In this document: one piece after another, positions 23,403 through 32,937 of the stretch
How the letters are laid out: every line of letters begins with the position of its first letter
Numbering within the stretch: position 1 is the stretch's first letter
Notes under the pieces: model-generated
What the model was told of the DNA's origin: nothing
The model's input: only the letters and a program-made list of their open reading frames with translations
Databases searched by the model: none
NCBI RefSeq assembly: GCF_000424665.1
Contig: NZ_KE384222.1
Coordinates: forward strand, 297,022 to 361,021
From: Salinimicrobium terrae DSM 17865
Lineage (GTDB): Bacteria > Bacteroidota > Bacteroidia > Flavobacteriales > Flavobacteriaceae
Direction of reading: 5' to 3'
DNA: 64,000 nucleotides
Made by a program: the position numbers and the translations under genes

Positions 23403-26400
23403 ATGAAACATTGCAAAATCTGCCTTTTTGTTGTTCTGGTTTTCTCTTCGGTATTTGGTTTTTCACAACAATCTGCCATTCAGACAAATGAGCTGGCCGA
23501 TTATAACCGTGCCCTGGAATTATACAACAATCAGCAATATCTTGCCGCACAAACCTTATTTGATGAAGTACAGGATGAAGTGGATGATGAAAGGATCAAA
23601 GCCAATGCCGCTTATTATATTGCCAATGCCGCTATTCGACTAAATCAACCCGGAGCCGATGAGCTCATGGAGGATTTTGTGGAGCGCTATCCTACAAGCA
23701 CCAAAACCAATGCTGCCTACCTTGATGTAGCCGACTATTACTTTGAAACCGGGAAATATTCTCTTGCCCGTAAATGGTACGACACTGTGGATCAAAGAAA
23801 CCTGAGTAAAGCCGAGAAGGAGCGGTTCAACTTCAACTATGGTTATGCATATTTCAGAGCAAATCAATATGATGAAGCTAAAGAATATTTGAACAAGGTA
23901 AAAGATTCGAATAAATATGGCTCACAGGCAAAGTACTACCTTGGTTTTATGGCTTATGAAGGAGATGATTATGAGCAGGCTAATGAACTTTTTGAAGAGG
24001 TAGAGGATACCGAGCGATATGAAGAAGATCTTTTCTACTTCCAGGCCGATATGAATTTTAAGCAGGGAAATTTTGAGAAAGCCATTGAACTTGGACTTGA
24101 ACAATTACCGCGGGCCGATCGCCGTGATCGTTCGGAACTTAACAAGATCATAGGTGAGAGTTATTTTAACCTTGGTCAATATGAAGAGGCCATTCCATAT
24201 TTGAAAGAATATAAAGGAGAAAGAGGAAAATGGAACAACACCGATTATTATCAGCTCGGTTACGCATATTTCCAGCAGGGAAATTATGAGGCAGCCATTT
24301 CTGAATTCAATAAGATCATAGACGGAAAAAATGCAGTCGCACAAAATGCATATTATCACCTCGCACAATCCTATTTAAAAAATAATAAAAAGCAAGAGGC
24401 ATTAAATGCATTTAAGAATGCCAGTGAAATGGATTTCAACGAGGAAATCAAGGCCGATGCTGCACTTAATTACGCAAAATTAAGCTACGAGATAGGAAAT
24501 AGCTATGCGAGCACTCCTCTGGTTTTGATGAACTACCTGGAGAATTATCCTAACTCTCCTGCCAAAGAAGAAATTAATGAGTTGCTCATCAACTCCTTTA
24601 TTACTTCCAAGAATTATGAGGAAGCAATGCGCCTTCTTAAAGGGAATCGCAACTTTCAAAATAATGTAGTGTACCAGCAGGTAGCATTTTACCGGGGACT
24701 TGAACTTTTTGAGGAAGGAAATTATCGTGAAGCCGAAGAATATTTTGATCTTGCTTTAACTGAAAGACGTGATCCACGACTTACTGCTCTGGCAACTTTC
24801 TGGAAAGCTGAAAGTGATTTCAATCTCCGGAATTTTGAAGAAGCACTGGTAGGTTACCGTGAATTCGCGGGTATGAGCGGCGCACAGGGAGCTTCAGAAA
24901 AAGAAAATCTGGATTATAATATTGGTTATGCCTACTTCAAACAGCGTGAATATGATCGTGCAGTAGAATACTTTAAACGTTATGCCAATGATGCTTCCAA
25001 AGATCCCGCGAGAAGAAATGATGCCTTTGTACGGTTGGGAGATAGTTTCTTTGTGAATAGCAGCTACTGGCCTGCCATGGAAGCTTATAATGCCGCTATT
25101 GCTCTTAACGGTTCAGAAAATGATTATGCTGCATTTCAGAAGGCAATCAGCTATGGATTTGTACAGCGTAATGAAACTAAAATTCAGGAGTTAACGGAAT
25201 TCCTTAGGAAATATCCGCGCTCTTCCTATCGTGACGACGCAGCCTATGAGCTTGGAAATACGTATGTAGCGATGAATAATACCAGGCAGGGAATGGAGGC
25301 ATATAACAGGCTCATAAGAGACGTTCCCGGCAGTACATTTGTACCACAGGCTTTGCTGAAGCAGGGATTGATCTATTACAACAATGACCAGGCGAACCAG
25401 GCACTCGAGAAAATGAAGAGAGTAGTGGCCGATTTTCCAAATTCGGCTGAAGCAATTCAGGCAGTAAGTACCGCTCGTCTCATTTATGTAGATCTCGGCA
25501 GGACCGATGAATATGCTAATTGGGTAAAAGATCTGGACTTTGTAGAAGTGACTGATGTTGATCTTGACAACACCACTTTTGAAGCGGCCGAAAAGCAGTA
25601 CCAGAACAATAATACTTCAGCAGCCATAACAGCTCTGGATAAGTACCTTGTAAGATTTCCTAATGGAATTCATGCAGTTCAGGCTCATTTTTACCTTGGA
25701 CAATTATATTTCCGTGAGGGAGACAGAGAAAGAAGCATTCCGCATTATAAGTATGTTATAGGAAGATCGGCTTCAGAATATCTTGAGCAATCTCTTGCCA
25801 GATTATCCGAGGTTTATCTTGAAAATGAAAATTATTCCGCAGCTATTCCGTTGCTGAAACGACTTGAAAATGAAGCATCGTTTGCTCAAAACACCATATT
25901 TGCGCAATCGAATCTTATGAAGTCTTACCTGGAAGAGGGTAATTACAGTGAAGCTGTATCCTACGCCGAGAAAGTGCTGGCAAATTCAGATGCCGAAACG
26001 AGTGCTAAGAACGATGCTCAGGTGATCATCGCCCGTGCCGCTATGAGAACGGGGAATGAAGATCGTGCAAAAAGAGCCTATGCCGAAGTGCAAAAATCGG
26101 CCACAGGAGAACTGGCAGCCGAGGCTTTGTACTATGACGCTTATTTTAAGAATAAAGCAGAGAACTTTCAGGCCTCTAATGATGTGGTACAAAGACTTGC
26201 CAGGGATTATTCAGGCTATAAATTGTACGGTGCAAAAGGTCTTGTTTTAATGGCTAAGAACTTCTATGCCTTGGGTGACGCCTATCAGGCCACATATATT
26301 TTGGACAACGTGATCAAGAATTTCACACAGTTCCCCGAGGTTGTTGCCGAAGCCAAACAGGAACTGGCCAAAATTAAAGCGCAGGAAGCCCGGACCAATG

Positions 26401-26423
26401 CTTCTGTAGAAACCAACAATTAA
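23403..26423 (+). CDS. large periplasmic TPR-repeat protein
   Basis: 1006 residues: signal peptide (ICLFVVLVFSSVFGFSQ) cut near residue 21, then almost entirely tetratricopeptide repeats of the YbgF/BamD-like type, e.g. YNRALELYNNQQYLAAQTLF, FNYGYAYFRANQYDEAKEYL, YQLGYAYFQQGNYEAAISEF, ALLKQGLIYYNNDQANQALE. I count well over twenty units. The protein lacks a lipobox, so it is soluble periplasmic or bound to partners. It is 19 bp upstream of an outer-membrane barrel gene, a pairing that recurs in Flavobacteriia, so a joint role in envelope assembly or transport is likely but unproven. TPR superhelices give a protein-docking scaffold. Confidence 0.85.
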   Translation: MKHCKICLFVVLVFSSVFGFSQQSAIQTNELADYNRALELYNNQQYLAAQTLFDEVQDEVDDERIKANAAYYIANAAIRLNQPGADELMEDFVERYPTSTKTNAAYLDVADYYFETGKYSLARKWYDTVDQRNLSKAEKERFNFNYGYAYFRANQYDEAKEYLNKVKDSNKYGSQAKYYLGFMAYEGDDYEQANELFEEVEDTERYEEDLFYFQADMNFKQGNFEKAIELGLEQLPRADRRDRSELNKIIGESYFNLGQYEEAIPYLKEYKGERGKWNNTDYYQLGYAYFQQGNYEAAISEFNKIIDGKNAVAQNAYYHLAQSYLKNNKKQEALNAFKNASEMDFNEEIKADAALNYAKLSYEIGNSYASTPLVLMNYLENYPNSPAKEEINELLINSFITSKNYEEAMRLLKGNRNFQNNVVYQQVAFYRGLELFEEGNYREAEEYFDLALTERRDPRLTALATFWKAESDFNLRNFEEALVGYREFAGMSGAQGASEKENLDYNIGYAYFKQREYDRAVEYFKRYANDASKDPARRNDAFVRLGDSFFVNSSYWPAMEAYNAAIALNGSENDYAAFQKAISYGFVQRNETKIQELTEFLRKYPRSSYRDDAAYELGNTYVAMNNTRQGMEAYNRLIRDVPGSTFVPQALLKQGLIYYNNDQANQALEKMKRVVADFPNSAEAIQAVSTARLIYVDLGRTDEYANWVKDLDFVEVTDVDLDNTTFEAAEKQYQNNNTSAAITALDKYLVRFPNGIHAVQAHFYLGQLYFREGDRERSIPHYKYVIGRSASEYLEQSLARLSEVYLENENYSAAIPLLKRLENEASFAQNTIFAQSNLMKSYLEEGNYSEAVSYAEKVLANSDAETSAKNDAQVIIARAAMRTGNEDRAKRAYAEVQKSATGELAAEALYYDAYFKNKAENFQASNDVVQRLARDYSGYKLYGAKGLVLMAKNFYALGDAYQATYILDNVIKNFTQFPEVVAEAKQELAKIKAQEARTNASVETNN

Positions 26424-26442
26424 AATACATAAAAGATTTCCC

Positions 26443-28179
26443 ATGAAAATCAACTCGTTAAGTGTAGTTATCATGTTCTTATTTTTTACCGGCTTCTCTT
26501 ACGCTCAGGATCTTGGGAGCGAGACTGTAGAAGTGGTGAAACCTTATACTCCTACAGTTAGTGATGCCTCCAAAATCAGGGAGACACCAAAAATTTCAGA
26601 TTCTGTGAATCTTGAAAAAAGACCGGTGCAGTACAGCATTTTTTCTGTGCCCGTCGCCTCCACTTTTGCCCCTGCCAAAGGAAGGGCTACAACCGTGGAG
26701 CGGCAAAGACCACCACAATTGTATGACAATTATATAACTCTTGGTTTTGGAACCTACACAAGTGCCCTGGCCGAATTTTACAGCAATATTGAGGTAACAC
26801 GAACAGATAATTTCGGTATTTTCCTCACTCACAATTCTGCCCAGGGAGGGATCGAAGGAGTTGTATTGGACGATAGCTACTATGATACTGAACTTAACCT
26901 GAATTACTCTTCCCGAAATCGAAATCTCATTTGGAATACAGATTTAGGAGTGGAGCACCGGTTATTTAACTGGTATGGATTTGAACCTGCGGTGATTCCG
27001 GCAATTTACGAAATAGGTGAGATAGACCCTCAGCACAACTACTACAGCGTATATGCAGGTGGAGAAATTAATTGGGATAAATCCTTTTTTGACAGGGCAG
27101 AAGCTAGGTACCGTTATTTTGGAGATGATTTTCAATCTACCGAACATCGCTTTACTTTTAAACCTACCCTGGAATTGCCCATCGCCGGTGAGCTGTTTCA
27201 CACCAACCTGATATTCGATTATGTAAATGGGACCTTTTCTCCTTACAATTATGGAGACGGGGAAGACTTAACTTATGGTTTTATGAATGTAGGACTAGCT
27301 TCGAGCCTGCTCGTACTTCGTGATGATCTCACTTTAAATCTTGGTGCTGCTATCTACTACAGTTATGATTCTGAAAACAGTGACGGCGGTGTCTATGTGT
27401 ACCCGCAGGTGACTGCCAGTTATCGTGCTGCCGGGGATTATTTTATTGCTTATGCCGGACTTGAAGGGGAGCTGCGCCAGAATTCTTATTATGAATTCAC
27501 AAAGGAAAATCCATTTCTTTCCCCAGCGGTCGGCGTTACTCCAACAGATCAGCAATATAAAGCTTATGTAGGTGCGAAAGGTAAATTATCAAGTAGTATT
27601 GGTTATAACACCCGCTTAAAATATATGACCGAAGATTTTAAACCTCTCTTTGTCTCAAATCCTTCAGATCTTTCCGAACCTGGCGTTAAGCCACCGTACA
27701 CCTACGGAAATTCTTTTGGAGTTATTTATGATCGGGTAAATACGATTTCTCTATTTGGAGAATTAAATTTTGATGTTAATCGAAAACTTAACCTGCGAAT
27801 TAACGGAGAATATTTTCTATATGACACCGATGAGCAGGAGGAAGCCTGGAATCTACCTGACTTTAGAGCAAATTTACTGGCAGATTACCAGATCACCGAA
27901 AAATGGTTTGCCGGGGCTAATATCTTCGTGGTCGGTGAGCGGAAAGATTACGGCACCTTTGAATATTCTCCGGGAAGTCCTTCTGTAAGAGAAATTGAGA
28001 CTCTAAATTCCTATATTGACCTCAATGCTAATCTTGGGTACAGGTTTAACGACAGACTTTCAATATTTGCAAAAGGTCATAACCTCCTTGGCGAAAATTA
28101 TGAAAGATGGATTGATTATCCTGTTTTGGGTCTCCAGGTGATGGCGGGAGCAACCTACAAATTTGACTTCGGAAGATAA
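26443..28179 (+). CDS. outer-membrane beta-barrel protein (TonB-receptor-like barrel without plug)
   Basis: 578 residues with signal peptide cut after FSYAQ (about 22). The mature N-terminus has the motif VEVVKPYTPTVSDASKIRETPKI, found in a Bacteroidota barrel family often named TonB-dependent receptor. The rest alternates aromatic and polar residues in many beta strands (NYITLGFGTYTSALAEFYSN, LNLNYSSRNRNLIWN, DLNANLGYRFNDRLSIFAKG) and ends with the usual aromatic strand MAGATYKFDFGR. No plug domain or TonB box can be seen, so transport by TonB is doubtful. It is co-transcribed with the TPR protein upstream and ended by a terminator. Confidence 0.8.
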   Translation: MKINSLSVVIMFLFFTGFSYAQDLGSETVEVVKPYTPTVSDASKIRETPKISDSVNLEKRPVQYSIFSVPVASTFAPAKGRATTVERQRPPQLYDNYITLGFGTYTSALAEFYSNIEVTRTDNFGIFLTHNSAQGGIEGVVLDDSYYDTELNLNYSSRNRNLIWNTDLGVEHRLFNWYGFEPAVIPAIYEIGEIDPQHNYYSVYAGGEINWDKSFFDRAEARYRYFGDDFQSTEHRFTFKPTLELPIAGELFHTNLIFDYVNGTFSPYNYGDGEDLTYGFMNVGLASSLLVLRDDLTLNLGAAIYYSYDSENSDGGVYVYPQVTASYRAAGDYFIAYAGLEGELRQNSYYEFTKENPFLSPAVGVTPTDQQYKAYVGAKGKLSSSIGYNTRLKYMTEDFKPLFVSNPSDLSEPGVKPPYTYGNSFGVIYDRVNTISLFGELNFDVNRKLNLRINGEYFLYDTDEQEEAWNLPDFRANLLADYQITEKWFAGANIFVVGERKDYGTFEYSPGSPSVREIETLNSYIDLNANLGYRFNDRLSIFAKGHNLLGENYERWIDYPVLGLQVMAGATYKFDFGR

Positions 28180-28194
28180 TGTTCTACAACTCTT

Positions 28195-28225
28195 TAAAAA
28201 GCCGGTTTTTAGCCGGCTTTTTTGT
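28195..28225 (+). terminator. intrinsic terminator of the TPR/barrel operon
   Basis: Stem AAAAGCCGG / CCGGCTTTT around TTTTTAG, then TTTTG. Confidence 0.85.
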
Positions 28226-28310
28226 TTAGTATGATGAAGCTTTTTTGTTTTTAATGAATCCTTAACAATTAGATAACATTAAAATTAAACAGAGACTTTA
28301 CGGAAGTATT

Positions 28311-28318
28311 TATTTTTG
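28311..28318 (+). promoter_or_regulatory. -7 promoter element TATTTTTG of the PiT-like gene
   Basis: TATTTTTG followed by CAGCCC fits TAnnTTTG, 73 bp upstream of the chosen start. Confidence 0.45.
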
Positions 28319-28391
28319 CAGCCCAAAAAAATGAGAAAAAAGAAGATTTATTCACATTTTTTAGCAATTTTTGAACACCTATAAACACGAA

Positions 28392-29525
28392 ATGGCAAAA
28401 AATAAATTTAACAGGATAAAAAGGAATCGACCATATTTGAACGTGCTCGATTTTATGGTGCAGGAAAAAACCTTCCTGGCTATAGTTATTATAGGTCTTG
28501 TATTGGCTGGTGTCCTTAGCGGCTATGGACAAGCCGGCATGTGGCTCGGTTTCTTTTTCGCTGCTTATGCAACAGTAGCGAATGATAGTATACAGTCGCT
28601 GGGAACTTTCATTGAAAGTAACAAGGATCGTAAATGGTGGGTGATGTGGCTGTTTATAGGAGTTATTTTTCTGGCGGTGGTGACCTATAGCTGGATTGAA
28701 TTTGACGGTGATGTAACCTACCGACGCCTCTTAAGTACAGAAGGCACTACAAAATACCCCCATCCTGAAAATTTCAGCTTTTTCCAAATCATTGCACCGC
28801 TGGTGCTTCTGATTCTCACCAGGCTTAAAATGCCGGTTTCCACCACCTTTTTGATCCTGAGTGTTTTTAGTGCCGATACTTCCGGAATTACTTCTGTAGT
28901 GTGGAAATCATGGACGGGTTATATTATGGCCTTTGTGCTATCTTTCCTGGTGTGGTATCTTTCTTATAATACTATCAAGAAATATTTTAAGGGTCGAAAA
29001 TTCAGTCGGAGCTGGAGTGTTGTACAGTGGATAGTGAGTGGAACGTTATGGGGGGTTTGGGTGATGCAGGATGGTGCGAATATAGCTGTTTTCCTGCCCA
29101 GACAACTTGACCTCGTTCAATTTCTCATATTCTCATTTACTATTTTTGCAGGGTTAGGGCTTTTATTCTACTTGCGGGGAGATAAGATCCAACAAGTGGT
29201 AAGTGAAAAAGCACGAATTTCTGATGTTAGGGCTGCAACTTTGGTGGATGCTACTTATGTGATCCTGTTGATTTATAAACTATTTATTAGTACGGTTCCT
29301 ATGAGTACTACATGGGTATTCCTCGGGGTTATTGGAGGTAGAGAAATAGCCGTTAGTCTTGCCCGTACCAAAAAAGGCAGGAAGCATCGTAAGAAAGCCG
29401 GCAAGATGATCTTCAAAGATTTCTCTTATGCAATGATTGGATTATTTATTTCCATTGCTCTTGCAGCCGGTGCTAACCCCGATATTCGGGAGGCTATTGG
29501 TGATGCAATTTCAAGCTGGTTCTAG
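28392..29525 (+). CDS. PiT-like phosphate/sulfate permease family membrane protein
   Basis: 377-residue inner-membrane protein with about ten hydrophobic segments. Two diverged half-repeats of the PiT (inorganic phosphate transporter) fold are recognisable: ATVANDSIQSLGTFIES in the first half, where PiT has GANDVANAxGT, and TRLKMPVSTTFLILSVF / STVPMSTTWVFLGVIGG, the paired xSTT motifs. The strict GAND signature is therefore degenerate in the first half and hardly recognisable in the second, so substrate assignment to phosphate is not secure. Start taken at ATG 28,392; the upstream TTG in frame is less likely. It has its own promoter and terminator. Confidence 0.72.
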   Translation: MAKNKFNRIKRNRPYLNVLDFMVQEKTFLAIVIIGLVLAGVLSGYGQAGMWLGFFFAAYATVANDSIQSLGTFIESNKDRKWWVMWLFIGVIFLAVVTYSWIEFDGDVTYRRLLSTEGTTKYPHPENFSFFQIIAPLVLLILTRLKMPVSTTFLILSVFSADTSGITSVVWKSWTGYIMAFVLSFLVWYLSYNTIKKYFKGRKFSRSWSVVQWIVSGTLWGVWVMQDGANIAVFLPRQLDLVQFLIFSFTIFAGLGLLFYLRGDKIQQVVSEKARISDVRAATLVDATYVILLIYKLFISTVPMSTTWVFLGVIGGREIAVSLARTKKGRKHRKKAGKMIFKDFSYAMIGLFISIALAAGANPDIREAIGDAISSWF

Positions 29526-29547
29526 TTTTATCATTCATAATTCATTT

Positions 29548-29576
29548 AAATGCGCTCCTGTTTGGGGCGCATTTTC
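29548..29576 (+). terminator. intrinsic terminator
   Basis: AAATGCGCTCC / GGGGCGCATTT stem with loop TGTTT followed by T-rich sequence, between the PiT-like gene and the amidohydrolase gene. Confidence 0.7.
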
Positions 29577-29601
29577 TATTTTTACGACAAATTTGTAGAG
29601 A

Positions 29602-31239
29602 ATGAACAACAAAATACTTTATTACATCCTAAGCTTCGGAATTTTCTTTTCCTGTAATGATAACAATAAGGAAAAAGCCGATCTTCTTGTAATCAATGCC
29701 AATGTTTACACTGTTGATAACGAGTTTTCTACCGCGGAAGCTTTTGTAGTTAAAGACGGAAAATTTATTGCTGTAGGTACCACAGAGGAAATGCAGGATA
29801 AATTCGATGCTTCTGAAGTTCACGATGCCCTGGGAAAGACCATTCTACCGGGACTTATTGATGCACATGCCCATTTCTACAGAATGGGTTTGCAGCAAAG
29901 AAAGGTGGACCTGTTGGGAACCAGGAGCTTCGATGAGGTAGTAAGCCGAATTGTGGAATTTCAGAAGGAAAATAATGATGATTTTATTACCGGAAGAGGC
30001 TGGGATCAAAATGATTGGGAAGTAAAAGAATTTCCGGTAAAGGATACTCTGGATAAACTTTTTCCCGATACTCCTGTGGCTGTTACTCGCGTTGACGGCC
30101 ATGCACTGTTAGTTAATCAGGCTGCTCTTGATCTGGCAGGAATTACGGTAACTACTTCTGCTGAAGGAGGAGAAATAGAAATAAAGGATGGAAAATTGAC
30201 AGGGATCCTAATTGACAACCCGATGGACCTGGTCTTAAATGCCGTTCCGGAGCCCACCCGGGAGGAGCAGATTCAGGCCTTACTGGATGCTCAAGAGATT
30301 GTTTTCGAGTATGGTTTAACCACTATTAATGATGCAGGATTAGATCGTACTACAATAGAATTGATTGACAGTCTGCAACAGGCAGGAGAGCTTGATGTGC
30401 GTATTTATGCCATGATAAGTAACACTGAAGAGAACCTTGACTATTACCTTGGCAGAGAACCATTAAAGACTGATAAATTAAATGTACGTTCGGTTAAGTT
30501 TTATGGAGATGGGGCATTAGGTTCCCGTGGAGCTGCTCTAAAAGAGCCTTATGCCGACAGGCATGGACATTATGGAGCTTTGTTGTCTCCAATCAATGAA
30601 TTTCGTGAAACTGCGGGAAGAATAGCAGCTTCAGATTATCAAATGAATACGCACGCTATTGGAGACTCAGCAAATGTACTGGTTTTGGAAACTTACGATT
30701 CCCTGCTGGGAGAAGGTGATGATCGTCGCTGGAAAGTAGAGCATTCTCAAGTAATAGGTCAGGAGGATTTTAAATATTTTAGCAGGAATATTATCCCTTC
30801 AGTGCAACCTACTCATGCTACCAGCGATATGTATTGGGCAGGAGATCGCCTGGGTGAAGAAAGGGTAAAAGGAGCTTATGCCTTTAAACAATTACTGGAT
30901 GAGGCCGGGATAATTGCGTTGGGAACCGACTTTCCTATTGAAGAAGTCAATCCTTTTATGACCTTTTACGCTGCAGTAGCAAGAAAGGATCTTGAGAATT
31001 ACCCTGAAGGCGGTTACATGCCAGAACAGGCGCTGTCAAGAGAAGAAACTATAAGGGGGATGACCATCTGGGCCGCTTACAGCAATTTTGAAGAAGAGGA
31101 AAAAGGATCGATCGAACCCGGAAAGTTTGCCGATTTTGTCATTTTAGACAGGGATATAATGAAGGTTTCCGAAGAACAATTGCCAGATATGAAAGCCACT
31201 GCTACTTATTTAGGAGGAAAAAAAGTGTTTGGAAATTAG
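29602..31239 (+). CDS. amidohydrolase-family lipoprotein (YtcJ-like)
   Basis: 545-residue metal-dependent hydrolase of the YtcJ/amidohydrolase-3 group, anchored as a lipoprotein (SFGIFFSC, Cys18). The metal-ligand motif DAHAHFYRMG is at about 86-95; later motifs are VTRVDGHALLVNQ, VKFYGDGALGSRGAAL, TNTHAIGDSAN-type (MNTHAIGDSAN), WKVEHSQVI and LGTDFPIEEVNP with the catalytic Asp. The C-terminal strand KGSIEPGKFADFVILDRDI completes the composite sheet. Homologues cleave formamides or N-acyl compounds; the substrate here is not deducible. A weak terminator follows. Confidence 0.88.
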   Translation: MNNKILYYILSFGIFFSCNDNNKEKADLLVINANVYTVDNEFSTAEAFVVKDGKFIAVGTTEEMQDKFDASEVHDALGKTILPGLIDAHAHFYRMGLQQRKVDLLGTRSFDEVVSRIVEFQKENNDDFITGRGWDQNDWEVKEFPVKDTLDKLFPDTPVAVTRVDGHALLVNQAALDLAGITVTTSAEGGEIEIKDGKLTGILIDNPMDLVLNAVPEPTREEQIQALLDAQEIVFEYGLTTINDAGLDRTTIELIDSLQQAGELDVRIYAMISNTEENLDYYLGREPLKTDKLNVRSVKFYGDGALGSRGAALKEPYADRHGHYGALLSPINEFRETAGRIAASDYQMNTHAIGDSANVLVLETYDSLLGEGDDRRWKVEHSQVIGQEDFKYFSRNIIPSVQPTHATSDMYWAGDRLGEERVKGAYAFKQLLDEAGIIALGTDFPIEEVNPFMTFYAAVARKDLENYPEGGYMPEQALSREETIRGMTIWAAYSNFEEEEKGSIEPGKFADFVILDRDIMKVSEEQLPDMKATATYLGGKKVFGN

Positions 31240-31305
31240 AACTACGTATTTAGAAGTACAAAATAGTTTAAAGTTCAAATCTTGGCACTAAATTCCAATG
31301 TTTAC

Positions 31306-31342
31306 AAAACCTTATGAAGAAGCTCTTCAAAGGGTTTTTTTA
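31306..31342 (+). terminator. probable intrinsic terminator of the amidohydrolase gene
   Basis: AAAACC ... GAAGA-AGC-TCTTC ... GGGTTTTTTT; inner 5-bp and outer 6-bp stems with a mismatch bulge and a T run. Confidence 0.55.
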
Positions 31343-31413
31343 TATGAACATAATTTCCAGGTAAATCTCAAACTTTGAAGTATAAATCCTGAATTAATAA
31401 ATTTCGAAAGGGT

Positions 31414-32178
31414 TTATTTCCCTCCATTGGCCTTAAGGTCCAGCTTACATTTGTCATCAAAGTCGAGAACAGCTTGTCCATCTTCCAGGAAACTGAGGGG
31501 TGAGGAACTAAATTCGATTGCAGCAGCCATTAGGCAGCCCTCCACACTGCAGTGAGCCCTGTTTTTTTTTTCGGGATCTTCGTGTTCGCTTTGAGCGGGA
31601 GTTCCATTATTTACAAGTCCGAAAAGATGACCGAATTCATGATGCAGCGTAACAGTTTGTATTTCACTTTTGGAGACCGAGCCGGCCATTTCATCGATTT
31701 CGTTTTCAAAAATAACTAATGAAGTGTTCATATAAGCTTTCCCAAGTATCCTGTGTTTTTCTTCACTATCTTCACTTTTATCATCGGCGAAAAAAATAAA
31801 AGCAGCCAGTTTTTCATCTTTCGAAAAAACAGTTCTGTTTTTTTTCTCTACATTCTTAATTTCTTCTATGGAGTAAGTGCCAACTTCTGGACTGGCTATT
31901 GCTCTGGGTCTAATTGAGATACCGCCGGGTTTATTGGTATACCTGTTAAGAAAAGTGACGAGACTTTGTAGTGCTTCTTGTGCAGGTTCGTATCCTGTCA
32001 CGTAAACTACCTCGAGTTCCAAAGAGGTGAAAACTTCATCGCTCAAAAAATCCCTGGCCGAAGCACCTAGTACAAGATCATTTCTATGGGCCGAAGCCTC
32101 GTTTTCCGGGGTGTCTGGAGTACAACCGGCTAGTAGGAGCAGCATAAGGGCCCATCCTAAAAAGTGCTTTTTACTCAT
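31414..32178 (-). CDS. metzincin-like lipoprotein metalloprotease
   Basis: 254-residue lipoprotein (LLLLAGC, Cys19). Zinc-protease motif HEFGHLFGL at 180-188, i.e. HExxHxxG, followed after a polar 20-residue loop by His209-Cys210, then Cys-x4-Cys (210 and 215) and Met217 (HCSVEGCLM). HExxHxxG plus HCx4CxM is the archaemetzincin signature, except that in archaemetzincins the HC follows three residues after the Gly. The loop here is therefore an insertion. A helical pre-domain contains LVTFLNRYTNKPGGISIRPR. It probably acts in the periplasm or at the outer membrane on peptides; the substrate is unknown. Start ATG overlaps the stop of the upstream methyltransferase by 8 nt, so the two are coupled. 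Confidence 0.75.
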   Translation of the reverse strand: MSKKHFLGWALMLLLLAGCTPDTPENEASAHRNDLVLGASARDFLSDEVFTSLELEVVYVTGYEPAQEALQSLVTFLNRYTNKPGGISIRPRAIASPEVGTYSIEEIKNVEKKNRTVFSKDEKLAAFIFFADDKSEDSEEKHRILGKAYMNTSLVIFENEIDEMAGSVSKSEIQTVTLHHEFGHLFGLVNNGTPAQSEHEDPEKKNRAHCSVEGCLMAAAIEFSSSPLSFLEDGQAVLDFDDKCKLDLKANGGK

Positions 32179-32911
32179 CGTATTTTTTTAAGCTAAGCTT
32201 TGCCAGGTAATTATAATGCTTCCCTTCAAAGACTTTTTTGCACGTAAATTTATTCTTTGTTGCTGCTAAAGATAAGGATTCGAAGTCAAGATACAACCAG
32301 TCAAAACTTTGCGACCTTTCTTTCTTGTAACTCAGACTGTACACCAGCTCACCGTAGTAACCTTTTGATGAATCCACCCAGACTCCGCCATCTTCATCGG
32401 CGTCGAAAAGGTAAATAAGATCTGATGAATCTATAAGCACCTGCCCATCTTCCGCTAGTAAATTTTTTAATTGTTTAAAAAAGCGGTCCAGGAATTTCAT
32501 TTTTCCGACGATTCCGGTGCCATTCATGAGCAGCAATATTGTGTCAAACTTTCCTTCTGAAAGTTCTTCAAAAGCAATATTTCTGGCATCTGAAATTCCC
32601 CGTTTTCGGCAAATGTCAATAGCTCCCGGCGAAGTATCAATGGCAGTGACTTCCAATTTTTGTTCCTCCTGGAGGTAAAGAGAATGACTTCCGGCACCAC
32701 AACCAACATCTAGAACTTTTCCACGGCACAGTTGTAAAGCTTTCTGCTCCAGCTTCGGCATTTCTTTATAACTCCTGAAAAGGTAAGGCACCGGAATCGC
32801 ATCATCATCAAAGTCGGGGGAGTGGACCACTATTTCCTCCTCGTCACCTGTTTCATAAAAAGCAGTTATAGCTTTGCCGAAGATATCGGGATTGTTTTTT
32901 GATTTGTTCAC
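32171..32911 (-). CDS. class I SAM-dependent methyltransferase
   Basis: Cytoplasmic methyltransferase of the Rossmann-like class I type. Motif I is VLDVGCGAGSHSLYL, motif II is VTAIDTSPGAIDICRKRG, and motif IV is FDTILLLMNGTGIVG, with post-motif LLAEDGQVLIDSSDL. The frame is open further upstream to 33,010, but that part overlaps the divergent YkgJ gene; the GTG at 32,911 gives VNKSKNNPDIFGKAI, the expected beginning. 246 aa. Co-transcribed with the metalloprotease lipoprotein (8-nt overlap). The substrate is not evident from sequence. Confidence 0.8.
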   Translation of the reverse strand: MNKSKNNPDIFGKAITAFYETGDEEEIVVHSPDFDDDAIPVPYLFRSYKEMPKLEQKALQLCRGKVLDVGCGAGSHSLYLQEEQKLEVTAIDTSPGAIDICRKRGISDARNIAFEELSEGKFDTILLLMNGTGIVGKMKFLDRFFKQLKNLLAEDGQVLIDSSDLIYLFDADEDGGVWVDSSKGYYGELVYSLSYKKERSQSFDWLYLDFESLSLAATKNKFTCKKVFEGKHYNYLAKLSLKKYDE

Positions 32912-32933
32912 GTGTTGGTTCTGTTTATCTTTG
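32904..32933 (+). promoter_or_regulatory. promoter TTG-N19-TATCTTTG of the YkgJ-like gene
   Basis: Perfect -33/-7 match: TTG 32,904-32,906 and TATCTTTG 32,926-32,933. The ATG at 32,938 is 5 nt after the -7 box, so transcription may begin at or inside the start codon (leaderless mRNA). The box also overlaps the methyltransferase start region. Confidence 0.65.
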
Positions 32934-32937
32934 CGGC

